Positions 22,871 to 35,176 of a DNA stretch of 64,000 bases are shown piece by piece. The notes beneath the pieces are model-generated. The model did no database searches and had not been told where the DNA came from. It saw only the letters and a program-made list of their open reading frames with translations. This DNA is from Fomitopsis serialis (lineage: Eukaryota; Basidiomycota; Agaricomycetes; Polyporales; Fomitopsidaceae): contig NW_025954974.1 of the NCBI RefSeq assembly GCF_022376445.1, positions 484,608-548,607 on the forward strand. Reading direction: 5' to 3'. The position numbers and the translations under genes were made by a program. Position 1 is the first letter of the stretch, and every line of letters begins with the position of its first letter.

Positions 22871-23600
22871 GCGAGTCGGGTGTCGCCTTGCAGCGGAGGG
22901 GTACCTTGGGGTGGTGCTCGATACGAGGGCGGGGAAAACTGCAGGTGTGGTGAGGGCGCGATCGGACTTGGCTTCTTGGAACGAAGGAAAGAAATGTGAA
23001 TGCGTGTGTACGATGGCTGTAGCATGACGAGGCAACGTAACGCAAAAGGTTGTAGCGTGTATCATAGCTCGATTGTCGGCTCGTAGCGTGAATGGTGTAT
23101 TATACTGTCTTGGAATGTATTCGTGCTTTCGAATGTTCAATTGGCGGGATGCCGCGGACTGGGTGCAGCGTCGGTCATTGGCAACCGGTTGCGGGACTTG
23201 CGTGGTCTGTTGCTTACTTGAATGGCACAATTGCTCACAATTCGAATGGTGTGGTACAATAACCTACGTTACAGGGAAGCGCAGCAACTGACAACAACGA
23301 GAGGCTGACGCAGGCATACTTACTTGCGAAGCGCGTCCGAGCTGTGCTGCATGTGGGCGACGATTTGGACATGTGCATATGCGGCTGACAGTGGGCTCGA
23401 TCTTGAAGAGGATGACACGACGAACGAACTTGAACGTTAACCAGCAGTGTGGCGTCTACCATCGACTGCCGCTGCATGCTCCGAGCCCCTTGTCGAGCTG
23501 TCCGTTACTCTCGGTGTCCGGTGAGGCTGACAAGTCCACTCGCTTCTGTCTTGGTCTTCGACAGAGCATCACGTCTGTGTGTCACCACCCGTCGCGGTCG
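22871..23600. other. Intergenic, no supported gene
   Basis: Holds the 3' region of the small gene and the 5' region of the DHH gene. Confidence 0.4.
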
Positions 23601-25270
23601 ATGCCCCGTCTAGCCATGCGTTCACCGACACCCCGAGGATCAGACTCGAGCGACGAGGACGAACAAGACAATTGGCCCACTAGCACGCAGACCATGGCGA
23701 CCGCCCGAGCGTTCATCCAAGAGTGGTACGCGTCCGCCTCCACGCCCTGCACGCCGTCGACCTTCACACTGACCGCACCCACACTCCACGCAGCGCCGCC
23801 GCTCGCCTCCCGACCCTCCTCCTCCCCGACAAAGACGCCGACGGCCTCTGCTCTGCCCTCATCCTCCACCACACCCTCACCGCGCTCGGCCTCCCGCCCG
23901 CGCTCATCCACACCCACTTCGTCGCAAAGGGCGCGAACGTCCACGCACCCGCGGAGCGCGCGCGGCTCAAGGAGCTCGTGCCCAGGCCGCGCTTCGTCCT
24001 CGTTGCGGACCAGGGGAGCCGTGCGGGGCCTGCGATACTCCCCGGCGAGGGCGAGGAAGAAGAGGCGAGGACGTTGATCGTGGACCACCACCTCGCGGAG
24101 GGGTTCCCGCAAGGAGCGACGGTGCTCTCCGCGGCGCGGTGCGACCCCGTCGCGACGTCCTCGACACTAGCGTACCTCCTCTGCGAGCCGCTCGTCCGCG
24201 GGGTCGCGTCAAAGGAGGTGAGGGAGCGTATGGAGTGGCTCTGCGTGCTCGGGACGATGGGCGACCTCGGTGCCGGCCACAAGTGGGAGAGGCCGTGGCC
24301 GGATATGAGCGCGTGTGCGCGGAGGTGGACGAAGAAGGCGCTGGGGGAGGCGGTTGCGTTGGTGAATGCACGTGAGTAGCCGCGGTCGCGGGGCGCTGTC
24401 GTTGTGGATGTGTGGACTGACGGCGCCGTGGATGTAGCACGGAGGACGGCGCAGTATGACGTCCGGACGGCGTGGGAGGCCTTGCTTGCTTGCGGTCCGG
24501 CGCAGATCGTGTCTGGCGCGTCGGGGAACATGCATATACGGAGGCTGCACGAGGCTCGCGTCGAGATCCGCACGGAGACGGAGCGGTGCGGGCATACAGC
24601 ACCGACCTTCTCTGGGGACGGCCGCGTCGCTCTAGTCCGAATACAGAGTGAGGCGCAGGTGCACCCCGTAAGTCGTCCTGGTATCTCGAGGGAAGTGGAC
24701 GTACTGATATCTGGCAACGAACGCCGTGCGCACAGCTGATCGCGACGCGCTGGGCGTCGACCCTCAAGTCGGCCCGCCTGCAGATCGTCATCTGCGGCAA
24801 CGGCGCGTACCTTCCCGGCGCTGGGATGACCAACTTTGCGTGCCGCATTGCGCGCTGCGCCTTACCTTCGCCCGCTGCCAAGGGCACTTCGTCGTCGTCG
24901 AAGCGGAAATCTGTAGGTACTGGGAATGAGGACAAGTGCGGAGAGCGAGCCGGAGGTGAGATCAACATACCGGACATTCTCCGGGAGTACGCGTCGCGCG
25001 TATCAGGCCTCACTGAGAGCATGGGCGAGGACTTTGCGCGCGGCCACGCGCAGGCAAGCGGGGGTATCGTGAAGGATGAGGACTTTGAGAGGCTGTGGCA
25101 GGTGATGCGGGATTCGCAAGCAGATGACTCAGGTAAGCATTTGTTGCGGTTTTGAAGGTGGGAGCCTGACCTGACGGTGGGGTTCTGCATCAGGACCCCC
25201 GAGGAAGAGAAAGAAAATCGAGACAGTGCAGATGAATACATTGGAGGGTTGGATCAAGAGACGAGAATGA
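23601..25270 (+). CDS. DHH-family phosphoesterase
   Basis: Five exons (23601-23725, 23794-24371, 24438-24667, 24736-25132, 25194-25270) join exactly to 468 residues. DHH superfamily signatures are in order: LLPDKDADGLCSALIL (metal-binding Asp pair), FVLVADQGS, LIVDHHLAEG (the DHH motif itself) and WLCVLGTMGDLG. A C-terminal segment with a GNGAYLPGAGMTNFACR stretch resembles the Gly-rich nucleotide-binding loop of DHHA1 domains. The protein ends in a basic tail (PPRKRKKIE) that could be nuclear-targeting. Family members are RecJ-like nucleases or oligonucleotide phosphatases. The exact substrate cannot be read from the sequence. The start ATG is the first in frame and is followed by an acidic low-complexity leader. 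Confidence 0.85.
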
Positions 25271-26210
25271 GTCGGATGTTCTGCGTGGCCTGTCAACGTG
25301 AGCTTCGAGTTACTACCCGTACTTAAACGGGTCAATCGAGTGGCGAAGCGATGCAGTGCCCTTGAGAGCCGTCGAACGCGCCCTGACGTGAACTGAGGAC
25401 GCTTCCGTGATAGCTACAAAAGACGAAAGTATTAAGGATGCGAAAAGTCGAGACTGTTGCCTATGTACTCAGCTGTTTCGTTTTGCTGGATAGGTGTGAG
25501 AGCTGAACGTAGAAAAGTATGAGCAGTGATCATTAGTATCCTCTGGCAAGTAAACCGTCCACAAGGAGAACACTGGAGTAATTCTTCGAAGTATTCGCAA
25601 ACTGTTCTCTGAGTTGTAGCGGCCCTGTATTTCCTGTTGCGGCAGTCGACGTTCACGTTCAAGAATCAGAAGTTCTTGACTGACGCACACGGTGTGATTT
25701 GCCCGAAAGTGGTGTATTGCCTCGCAGAGGAGCGAAGTGACTGTCTACCATGCGACCGACATTCGCAACAGACCAGCACTTCGAAGAAATGAGCTAAGTA
25801 CAACCGTGCGTTAAGCTCAGGAGCGCCGGGGATGCTTACATAATAGGCGGCCCAGGCGAAGAGAGCTTAGCGGGGGCGAGGCCGTTTCGTCTTCTCCTCG
25901 CTGCACGCCTCGTTGTGCACGCTGGCAGACATAGCGACCTCGCTCCCCTCCGACATCGTCCTCGGTGTGGCCGACACCGCCTCCACTCCTTTGCTTCCGC
26001 TGCCCCTGCCTGCCTGATCGTGCCTCGCCCAGGACCCAGACACTTCGCCGCTGTCGTGCCTAGCGCAGCGCTATCCTCAACAGTCACTCTAGCCGCCTAC
26101 GCCCGACGACTGCGCTTTGCTCCCACTGTGGCTCCCAGCGCAAACTCGACTTTGTCTTCATCTTCAATTTCGTCTTTTTTTCTGCGTGTTGTGTATGGCT
26201 TGCCGTTGAT
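25271..26210. other. Intergenic, no supported gene
   Basis: Contains the 3' end of the DHH gene and a pyrimidine-rich leader before the SH3-TBC gene (T-rich around 26150-26190). Confidence 0.45.
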
Positions 26211-29200
26211 ATGGATGCAACTGAACTCGGTCGCTGGTCGCGATTTGCTGCCAAGGGTGGCATTGGCAAATGCACTGCCCTCCAGGACTACGTTGCAGAG
26301 GAACCCGAAGACCTCATGTTCATGAAGGTACCGTGCGTGTTCACACGTGTGAACAACGTCTGACTTCGGAGTACCTCAGGACGATGAGATCACCGTACTC
26401 TTGCAGCTGGCCGACGAGGATGTCTTCCTGGTGAGTCGATTGGTGCAACAGGGTGACTGTTTCATGCGCAGCTCAATCCTTGCATTCTGCTCTGTGACAT
26501 GGACTCACACATACGGCACTGCAGGGCTACTGTGAGGGTGTCATAGGTCGCTTCCGCGGCTCCTTCGTCCGCTTCCACAGCCGTCTCAAGAAACCCGTCA
26601 TGACCAAGCGTTCATCCTCGGGCCACTCCATCTCACCCTCCCATCGCCCTCGCTCACGCTCCCAGAGCCGCCCCTCATCCTCCCAAAGCGCAGTCACTCT
26701 CGCCGCTCGCGACGTCGTGTCCCCGCCCGTTCCGTTCCAAGCGTCCCCGGCCGCCTCCCGCGCGAGCAGTCCCAGGATGAGCCTCAGCGTGAGCGGCTCG
26801 AGTAGCATCATGACGGAGATGGATAGCATGGGCTCGACGGGGAGCGTCGCCAAGTTCAGACCTTCGAGCTCGATCAGTTCGGTGCGCGCGCTCGAGCCGC
26901 TGAGCAAGGTGCGTTCCATGGAGGAAGGCCCACACCCGCCAGAGCGCTCTACGAGCTACTCGTCCTCGCGGTCGGCTACGCTCGAGACGGCTCCGCCCAC
27001 CACCCCAGCCACGCTGTCCCCGGACGAGGAAGAGTACACCGTACGCATAGCGGTCCACTCGCGTGACCACCCTGAGCAGCTCTCACCCGTCGTCCGTGAG
27101 TCCGTACTATTTGGAGACGAGGAGGAGGGCAGTGGGCAGGCCCTTACGCCTGGCCCTATGACGAGTCCGCTCAACATCCGCAAGTCCCCGTCGGCGACCT
27201 CACCGCAGCCTCCGCCCTCCCCGATCCGGTCAGACATCAGCTCGGATATCAGTCCACGGTCGTTCTCGTTCGATGTGGACGGTACAGAGGATAGCAGCCG
27301 TCTCTCGCTGGACATGTCCGCCGGCGTTGAAGGTATCGGCTTGTCTTTGCTCCAGGGCTTCCTCAGCGGGGGTGCGAACGGCGACGACGACGCGTCGATC
27401 CTGAGCAGCAGGAGCGGGGCGAATACGCCCCATCGCGACGATGCAGCAGACGACCGCCAGTCTGTCGCTTCTACAGTCAACATCGACGGTCGCCTCGCAG
27501 ACAGCCCGCGCTCTGCCACGCAATCCGTCTCGCACTACTCCCGCTCGCCATCTCCCTCCGTCCCGGCTCCTGCATCGCCCACCTCCCCGTTACCATCACC
27601 GCATGAGTTCGACCCGCCAAACCCGCCGTACGCGCGCCACTCGCAGCGCAGCTCTATGCACTCCCTCAAGTCGATGCGCTCCCTCCAGTCCCTCCGCCCG
27701 TCGCTTGCGGGCTCCGAGAACAGCGGTGGCTCCGGCTCCGGCTGGGAGGGCGACATCTACGACGACTACCGCTACTCGCGCTTCTCGATGGCGAGCAAGA
27801 TGTCGAGGCTCTCTCAGGGGTCGATCAAGCCCACGGGCGACATCCCGCCAGTGCCGAGTGACCACCTGGCGTCGAGATTGAACATGGAGAGCAGTGTGAG
27901 AGTGTCGGAGGAGTTGGATAGGGGGGCGCAGCTGCCGGCCGCGGTAGTTGTGAGCTCGGAGAGTGGGACGATCACGAGTGAGCTTCCGACGGCTGAGGAA
28001 GCGCAGACGTCCGAACGGGGCGCGACGCTGAAGGATAAGGACCGGCCGTCGCCGCTGTCGCTTCAGGATAGGGATACAGGTCACAACAACTTGCGGTACA
28101 GCAGCACTAGCACGGGGGAGGGGCCCTCGCCCCTCCTCCATGCATCGTTTGGCTCACCGACGCAGAGCGCGACCCCGAGAACACCGGCCTCTCCGAATAC
28201 GCCGGCATCCGTAGACTCGTTCGTCTCTCCTCCACCCGGATCTCCGGGTCGTGATGTGTTTAGTGGGCTGTCACCGCCGCGGGACGTCGACGTGCGAAGG
28301 GTATCTGGACAAGCTATCGTGGTCGAAGACGACGAGGAGCCGCCGTTCATGAACGGCCCTGCGTCGCCCACGTCTCCGCGAGACCAGTCGGCGTTTGCGT
28401 CAACAAAAGCTAGGGAGGCAGCCGAGCGCGCCATGTCGCCGTCCAACGAGCCCGCGCCTCCGCCGTATGCTATCTCCGGACCGTCACGGCCGATGCAGTA
28501 TGCGCTGTCTCCGCCACCACAGCAGGGACCGCCACTGCTGCGCACCCGCTCGACGAACCAGCCGCCTGTGGACCCTGCCTCCCGTCAATCGCTCTTCATG
28601 CCTCACCCTCACGCACCAAAACCAGCGCAAGTGCCTGCGGGTCCGATGTATGGTCGTCAGCCTGCTCCCTTCCAGCCGCCCCAGCAGTACAACGGCCCAC
28701 CACCTAACTCCGCCATCCAGATCATACACACCTTGCTGAGCCAACAGCAGCAGGGAAGACGGCCCGGTGGCGCGTCGACGATCTACGCACGGTTCGACAG
28801 GGATCTCATTACCTCCACTGGACCGGTGCCGATTTCGTTCACGTTGGAGCCTCAGATGAACATCCCGGCGAACAGACCGGTTATGTACAACCACGGTCCT
28901 GGTAGCCGGGCGGGATCGCCTGCAGCAGGAATTTCACGCGTCGGAACGCCGCTAGATCCCTCTCCGTACGACGTAGCCGCAACTATGGCTCAAGGTTCAA
29001 GTCTGGCGAGGTCAGCGACGGCCTCACCTGGAGTCGCTGGTTTGGTTCGCACGGCTTCTTCTGGTGTTGGCTCCAATCTGGCACGGTCTGCGACGGCGTC
29101 ACCGAAACCTGTCAATTCCCCTCCCCAAGTACAGGGCGAGTTTGGGCGTCCAGACTCGGTCAGCAGTGGTAAGGCCATACCAAGGCCCAACTTCTTCCCT

Positions 29201-31488
29201 AAATCAGGCACGCCTCGGCCTCGCTCGCGCTCCTTCTCGGGGTTCGACTCACCGATCGCAGAGGTAGTCATGCCCGAAGGAAACAGGTGAGTGTCTTCGC
29301 CATGCGTCTGTATGAGGGGGGTTAACGTCCGTCAGTTCCAAGGACGGGCCGTCGGCTGCCCAGCTGTCATCTGTTGCACTCGTCACCAAAAGGTCGAAAT
29401 CTGCTACTGCTACACCCGCAGCAGCGACTTCTCCAGTATCTGTGCCTACACCTCAACGGGCTACGCTCTCGCATACGTCCTCCGTTGTCAGAGGTGTCCA
29501 AAGACCCTCTCCTCTGTCCCTATCTCAGAACAACGTCGTGGCAGGCTCTGCCTCTCCTGCGTCTGCCAATGCACCGTTCGCGGGGCGTCCTATGCTGATC
29601 CCTGCTGCATCCTCAGCTCCGGGTTCGCCTGTCTCCCGAGCGACCTTCGATCGCAACGGAACAACCAGTCCGCTCCAGCAACGGGATGTCCCGACAGGAG
29701 GTTCGTCCGTTCGTCACCAATCGACGGCGACCCTAAAGTCTGAACATTCAGCATCTCCATCTAGCCCTCCATCGTCTCCAAGGTCTCCTGCATCGCCGCG
29801 ATCATCATTTCCAGTAATACGACACAGTCGGTCGTCTATTCTGCCGGGCACCAAGACTGCGCGGGGGGACCCGGCACTCCCACCCTCGCCCCGTGCGCAG
29901 GTCGCCCCGGGGCGCTCATCTATAGAGAGCAGTAACACACCACCACGTCCATCTGTGGAGAGCAGTGCGTCGCGCCAGTCGGCAGACAGCATCGGCTTGC
30001 GCCGCCCATCCCAGTTATCAATGGCAATGAAAGTTTCTTCACACCCCCCTGATGTGTCGGAATCCAGCTCTGGCTTGTCGGCGCGTGTCCCATCGCTGCG
30101 GTCCGCAGTATCCTCATCCGGCTTGCGCGTGCAGATGCCGAGTGAGCGTCCGCTATTGCAACCCAGCGAGCGCAGCCCGGCATCCAGCGTGTTCTCATTT
30201 GAGACACCTGTTGAACAGAAAGTACACGTGTCCGTCAAGGACATGGACTTTGAGTTGGTTGCCCCGGCGGTGCCGCGCTCGCCATTGGCGACAAGCAGCG
30301 CGGACTCCTTGCTCGCACCGCCTGCCAATGCGGATGCCAAGAGCGTAATCGATGCAAGCCCCCTAAGCATGAGGCGGCCGTCGTCCGACAAATCGGTAGA
30401 AGACAGAGTTGCCAAGGTAACCGATGCTGCGGAGATCGAGGCGCACCGTCAACGAGAGCTGAGATGGATCTCTGCATTGACCTCGACATCTCCGTCCCAG
30501 GCACGCAAGGCGAAGCGCATCCGGAAGTTGGTCCTTGAGGGCGTTCCGGCGTCTGTGCGTTATCAGGTGTGGGCGCTCCTCACCGACAGCAAGGCGAAGC
30601 GGATGGAGGGGTTATATGCACGGCTAGGCCAAAGGGAGAGAGTTGCACCCATCTCCAACATCGAACAGGATGCGCAACGTATTTTCCATGATCAGCCGTT
30701 GCTCGACCAGTCACTCGTTAACGTTCTCCAGGCTTACCTGACGATGGTACCAGACGTGCAGTACACGAAGGGGCTCGCTATGATCGCTGGCCAGCTTATA
30801 CTGCAGTCTCCCGAGGAGGATGCGTTCTGGACATTTGTGACGATGATGGACTCACATATCCGTCCCTACTACTCCCCGCAGCCGATCCTGCTAGACATCG
30901 ACTCTTCATTGTTCTCGAAGGCGATGGAGAACAACGACGCTCCGCTGGCTCAGAGAATCCTTGTGGAGATGGCGATACCCCCCATCTGCATATGCCGACC
31001 GTGGTACGCACGGTGTTAATCAGTTTCGTGGGATTGCTGACTGACGACAATTGTCATCAGGTTCACTGCGCTATTTGCGGACGCGTTTCCCACCGATCTC
31101 CTCCTTCGCGTCTGGGATGTCTTCTTGTTCGAAGGTATGTTGCTTCTGGAATTGATCGTATGCCGAGTACGCCGAGCTCACAACATCCGTAGGGGTTTCT
31201 TTCCTCTTCCGCGTAGGTCTGGCCGTCATTTCAAGCTGTCGCCAGTCGCTCCTACAGTGCCGAGGCCAAGAGTCGTTGCTTGCCATCCTCGCGCACCCTC
31301 CACCGCATTGCCTACCGCCCACTCCGGATGCCTTCATCGAACTAGCCTTCTCCGTTAAACTCCGGGACGAGGATATTTATAAGCAGCGCAATAAACTCGA
31401 GGCGCAACTCAAGCGCCAGGTGCAAGCTCGTTCTCAGTTATCTGCCTCTAGAGTCTCGACGCCAACTATCTCATTGCCGCGCAGCTGA
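26211..31488 (+). CDS. SH3-TBC domain protein, putative Rab GTPase-activating protein
   Basis: Six exons (26211-26327, 26380-26430, 26525-29286, 29336-31003, 31061-31134, 31193-31488) give 1655 residues. An SH3 domain occupies about residues 20-75 (ALQDYVAEEPEDLMF...FLGYCEGVIGRF) and is split by two introns. About 1,250 residues of Ser/Pro-rich disorder follow. A TBC domain starts near residue 1,300, with GVPASVRYQVWALL, IEQDAQRIF (IxxDxxR arginine-finger motif) and DLLLRVWDVFLFEG. The C-terminus is a short coiled coil. TBC proteins accelerate GTP hydrolysis by Rab GTPases in membrane traffic, and the SH3 domain would bring Pro-rich partners. The usual YxQ glutamine-finger motif reads YTKGL here, so GAP activity is uncertain. 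Confidence 0.88.
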
Positions 31489-32431
31489 ACCTCGCTCATG
31501 GACGTGTGTTGTGTATACCCCGCTCGTTACAATAGACCTAAAGGTAATATACTGTCGCAGTCGCTCAATGTGCTATCATAGTGTTATGTCGCTTCCACTA
31601 CAATTGTCCGCTCTTCCGTTCCACTCAGAGTATGCCATGACGTATATACATGTTATTGATCATGACCATCCACTCACGGTTTATCCTGTTTGACCCCCAT
31701 GCATATAGATTGCAGTTGTCGCGTCTTCACGGCCTTTACAGCGTGTACCACCTGCCTTCGCAGCTTTGTGTGACGCCACCGGCATCTATGAGTCCCGTGC
31801 CAAGTAACGACGACGATAGGCGTCGCAAATAATTCGACCTCAGTGGCATCGCGGACATCGCGTCGTAACAGGCTTCCGACGCACTTTGGAAGAGGGTTGG
31901 TAAGCAGCTATCCGCCGATCCTTGATTGTCCAGCCGCTAACGTCAATGAACTGTTTGAACTCGCTCGTACCTCGGCTTTCAGACAGTGAGCATTCTGCTC
32001 GACCGTACTGCGGGTGCCCTCGGCCTATTCAATAGCAGTTTACATCACACAGATACTCCCGACACTCTGCACGAATATGCAGGAAATTCTCATCCTATCG
32101 CTTCGTAGACGTTTGAACCATTGCACCTACCCGACCGCTGACTCGCTACACTGATTCCCTACTCGAGGACTAACTCTTGGCTGCCGGGACCAATGACGGC
32201 CCAGGCTCGTGACCAAGCCACCAGTGGGAAATCTCGAGGTCGTGTGCATTCGCAGGAACGCACCTCCTCCTGCGTCCGAGCGAGATAACGGACCGTGGTA
32301 CGTACGCATGCTCAGGCTATTTGTGGACAGTCTTCAAGGAGGCATAAAAGGTCTACCTATCGTATCTGCGAGGGTCGAGGACGTCGCTTGGACCACCTCG
32401 AATGCCTGCGGCTCTGCTCCGACCTTCGAAG
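31489..32431. other. Intergenic, no supported gene
   Basis: 3' region of the SH3-TBC gene and promoter of the amidase. No repeat or RNA structure recognised. Confidence 0.45.
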
Positions 32432-34710
32432 ATGCTGCCCTTCATGCGAGCTTGGTTCCTTGCCTGTTTTCTTGCACTCATCACACTGCAGGCGGCCGTA
32501 CTTGCAGCACGGCTATCTGCTAGGTCTCTCTTGCCCGAGCAACGCATCGCTATCAGGGAATCCCTGCCGGATCTGTACGAGGCATCAGTTGTTGAACTGC
32601 AAGTACGTCGCGTCATTTTGACTTGCCACAACTTCTAAGTAAAAAATACTGTAGGCCGGTCTGCAATCCGGATTATTCACTAGTGTAGACCTCGTCAATG
32701 TGAGTGCATGTGTCTTTCGACTTGTATGTGCACACACATACATGTCGTAGGCCTATTTCGCGCGCATCGAGGAAGTCAATCTACAGGGCCCAATACTCCG
32801 TGCTGTCATCGAGACGAACCCATCTGCGCTAGCGCAGGCGGCCGCTCTGGACGCAGAGCGGCTCGAGACCGGTCCCCGCAGCTTGCTACATGGCATACCG
32901 GTACTGGTGAAGGATAATATTGCTACGATTGCCTCCGAGGGTAAGGCAGGACAGAACGGTCGTCCAGTTGCACAGACTATAGCTGAACATGAGATATGCA
33001 GGAATGAACACAACGGCTGGATCGTACAGTCTGCTTGGCTCTGTTGTCCCCGCTGAAGCTGGTGTCATCACAAAGCTTCGCGCCGCCGGAGCGATCATTC
33101 TGGGTAAGTACTCATCCGCATGTTTCTCTGTATGGTGCCCACGACGACTTGCAGGCAAGGCCAACTTGTCTGAGTTCGCCCATTTCCGAGGCAACCTGGC
33201 CTCAGGCTGGTCCGGCAGGGGCGGTCAATGCACGAATGCGTACTTCCCTCATGCCGACCCCGTATGTTTCCCTCTGAACCGTCTGAGTGTGGAGAAAACG
33301 CTTACATCGCAAACAGTGTGGTTCGTCTGCGGGCTCTGCCGTCGCTGCATCCATCGGGCTGGCAGCAGTTACCCTCGGTACTGAGACAGACGGAAGTATC
33401 ACCTGCCCCGCAAACCAAAATAACCTCGCGGGAATCAAGCCGTCAGTAGGGCTCACGTCTCGTGCAGGAGGTTCGTCATGTCCCATCCGTCTCCAGTCCT
33501 GCCATGCGGCCTTTGACTCGTATCTTCGTTTGTCCGGCTAGTCATCCCTATCTCCGAACACCAGGACACCGTCGGACCCCTAACGCGCTCCATGGCCGAC
33601 GCCGCAATCGTGCTCTCCGTCATAGCAGGCCCGGACCCGAACGACAACTTCACGCTCGCTCAGCCGTCCCCCGTCCCCGACTACACGCTCGCGCTCGACC
33701 GGAACGCGTTCGCGGGCAAACGCATCGGCGTCCCTCGCGCGGTGTTCTTGAACGACTCGATCACGGGGAACGACCCGTACGTGAATGAGGTGTTCGAGGC
33801 TGCGTTGGAGGTTATGAAGGCCCTTGGCGCGACGGTGGTGGACCCGGCAGACTTGCCGAGTGCAGAAGCGATTGCGACGTCGAATAATGAGTCGACAGTG
33901 CTGGATACGGATTTCAAGGTCTGTCTCCTCGAGCGTGAGGTCTTGATGTACTGATGGGATACGTGGATTTCGCAGATCCAACTCAATGCGTGGTATGAGG
34001 GGTTGCTGTCCAACCCATCCGGTGTGCGGTCTCTCGCCGAGCTCATTGCCTTCGACAACGCCAATCCAACTCTGGAAGAGCCTGCAAGGTACACAGACCA
34101 GTCGGAGTGAGTCTTCATCACTTTTTAGTGCCAACGTTCCCTGCGAATTGATGGTCCTCATACCTACGCTAGGCTCATTGCCTCCGAAGCAACGACTGGG
34201 TTCAACTCAACATACTATGCGGCGCTCGCGTACGACTATGAGATGGGACGGACGAACGGGATCGACGCAGCGCTGGAGATGTACGACCTCGACGCATTGG
34301 TTCTCCCCGCGCCAGGCTTCACCACCGTCCCCGCAGGTAAGTGACTGTTCATACGCGTCCATTGTGCTGTATAGCTTGACACCGAATATTGCAGCCATAG
34401 CCGGGTACCCGATCGTGACCGGTACGTCGCCTCGGTCGCTCTTCGCACATTAGTAGTGCTGACCCCAACTTCAGTCCCGCTTGGCTTCTATCCCGACAAC
34501 ATCACGATTGGCCTCGCGGGACCGGAGACAGTGTATCCCGCTCCTGGCGTCCCTATCGGCCTGTCCTTCCTCGGTACGGCTTGGAGTGAGTTTGACCTAG
34601 TATCGTATGCGTATGCATATGAGCAGCACACGCACACACGTCTCGCGAGGAAGGCGTACGCCGAGGCCATCCCGACAACGCAGTTGTGGGATGTCATTTA
34701 CGGGGCCTAG
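32432..34710 (+). CDS. Secreted amidase-signature enzyme
   Basis: About eleven exons; the first are 32432-32602, 32655-32699, 32751-32940 and 33002-33103. The start MLPFMRAWFLACFLALITLQ is a classic signal peptide, so the enzyme is probably secreted. The amidase-signature core follows: GIPVLVKDNI with the catalytic Lys, CGSSAGSA with the cis-Ser, and GTETDGSITCPA with the nucleophile Ser. The order and spacing of this Ser-cisSer-Lys triad are normal. Downstream LAGIKPSVGLTSRAGVIP and the C-terminal PGVPIGLSFLGTAW block are typical of fungal amidases. The substrate (amide, glutamyl or acylamide) cannot be told from the sequence. The gene ends tail to tail with the kinase gene. Small exons and many short introns are normal for this family in agaricomycetes. 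Confidence 0.88.
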
Positions 34711-35176
34711 GCATATGCTGGCGGGGGACATCGGCGTCGTGGTATCGGATAGGCAGTCTGTCAAAAGACGTTCCAAACGGATGAGTAAAACAGTACTGTT
34801 ATCCGAAATGATAAGTGTTCGCAGCGAATCTCTTTTTGGCAAGATTAGTATCAGGAACGCTTTCGCCACGATGTCTTCGCGTGCTGCTGTGGGTCCATAG
34901 CCAGCGGTCCATGCATGTGGTGATCATAACATAACGTTCATGGAGATCGTTCGATCAAGTGATGATCGAAGCGAGTGTTCATACGAGCTACCACACAGAT
35001 CAACAGACGACACCGTATGCCTGAATCGGACGTGGAAACCAGGCGCACGTACGTATATGCGGGGGATATCGTTGTTGCCTTCATGTGGAAAAGCGATGCT
35101 GTGAACCAATGAAGGACGGAATCTACCGTTGGCCCGTCTCATGCCCCGCTGATCGCAGAATCGGACAATCATGCTG
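34711..35176. other. Convergent 3' intergenic region
   Basis: Between the stops of the amidase (plus) and kinase (minus) genes. No gene seen. Confidence 0.5.
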
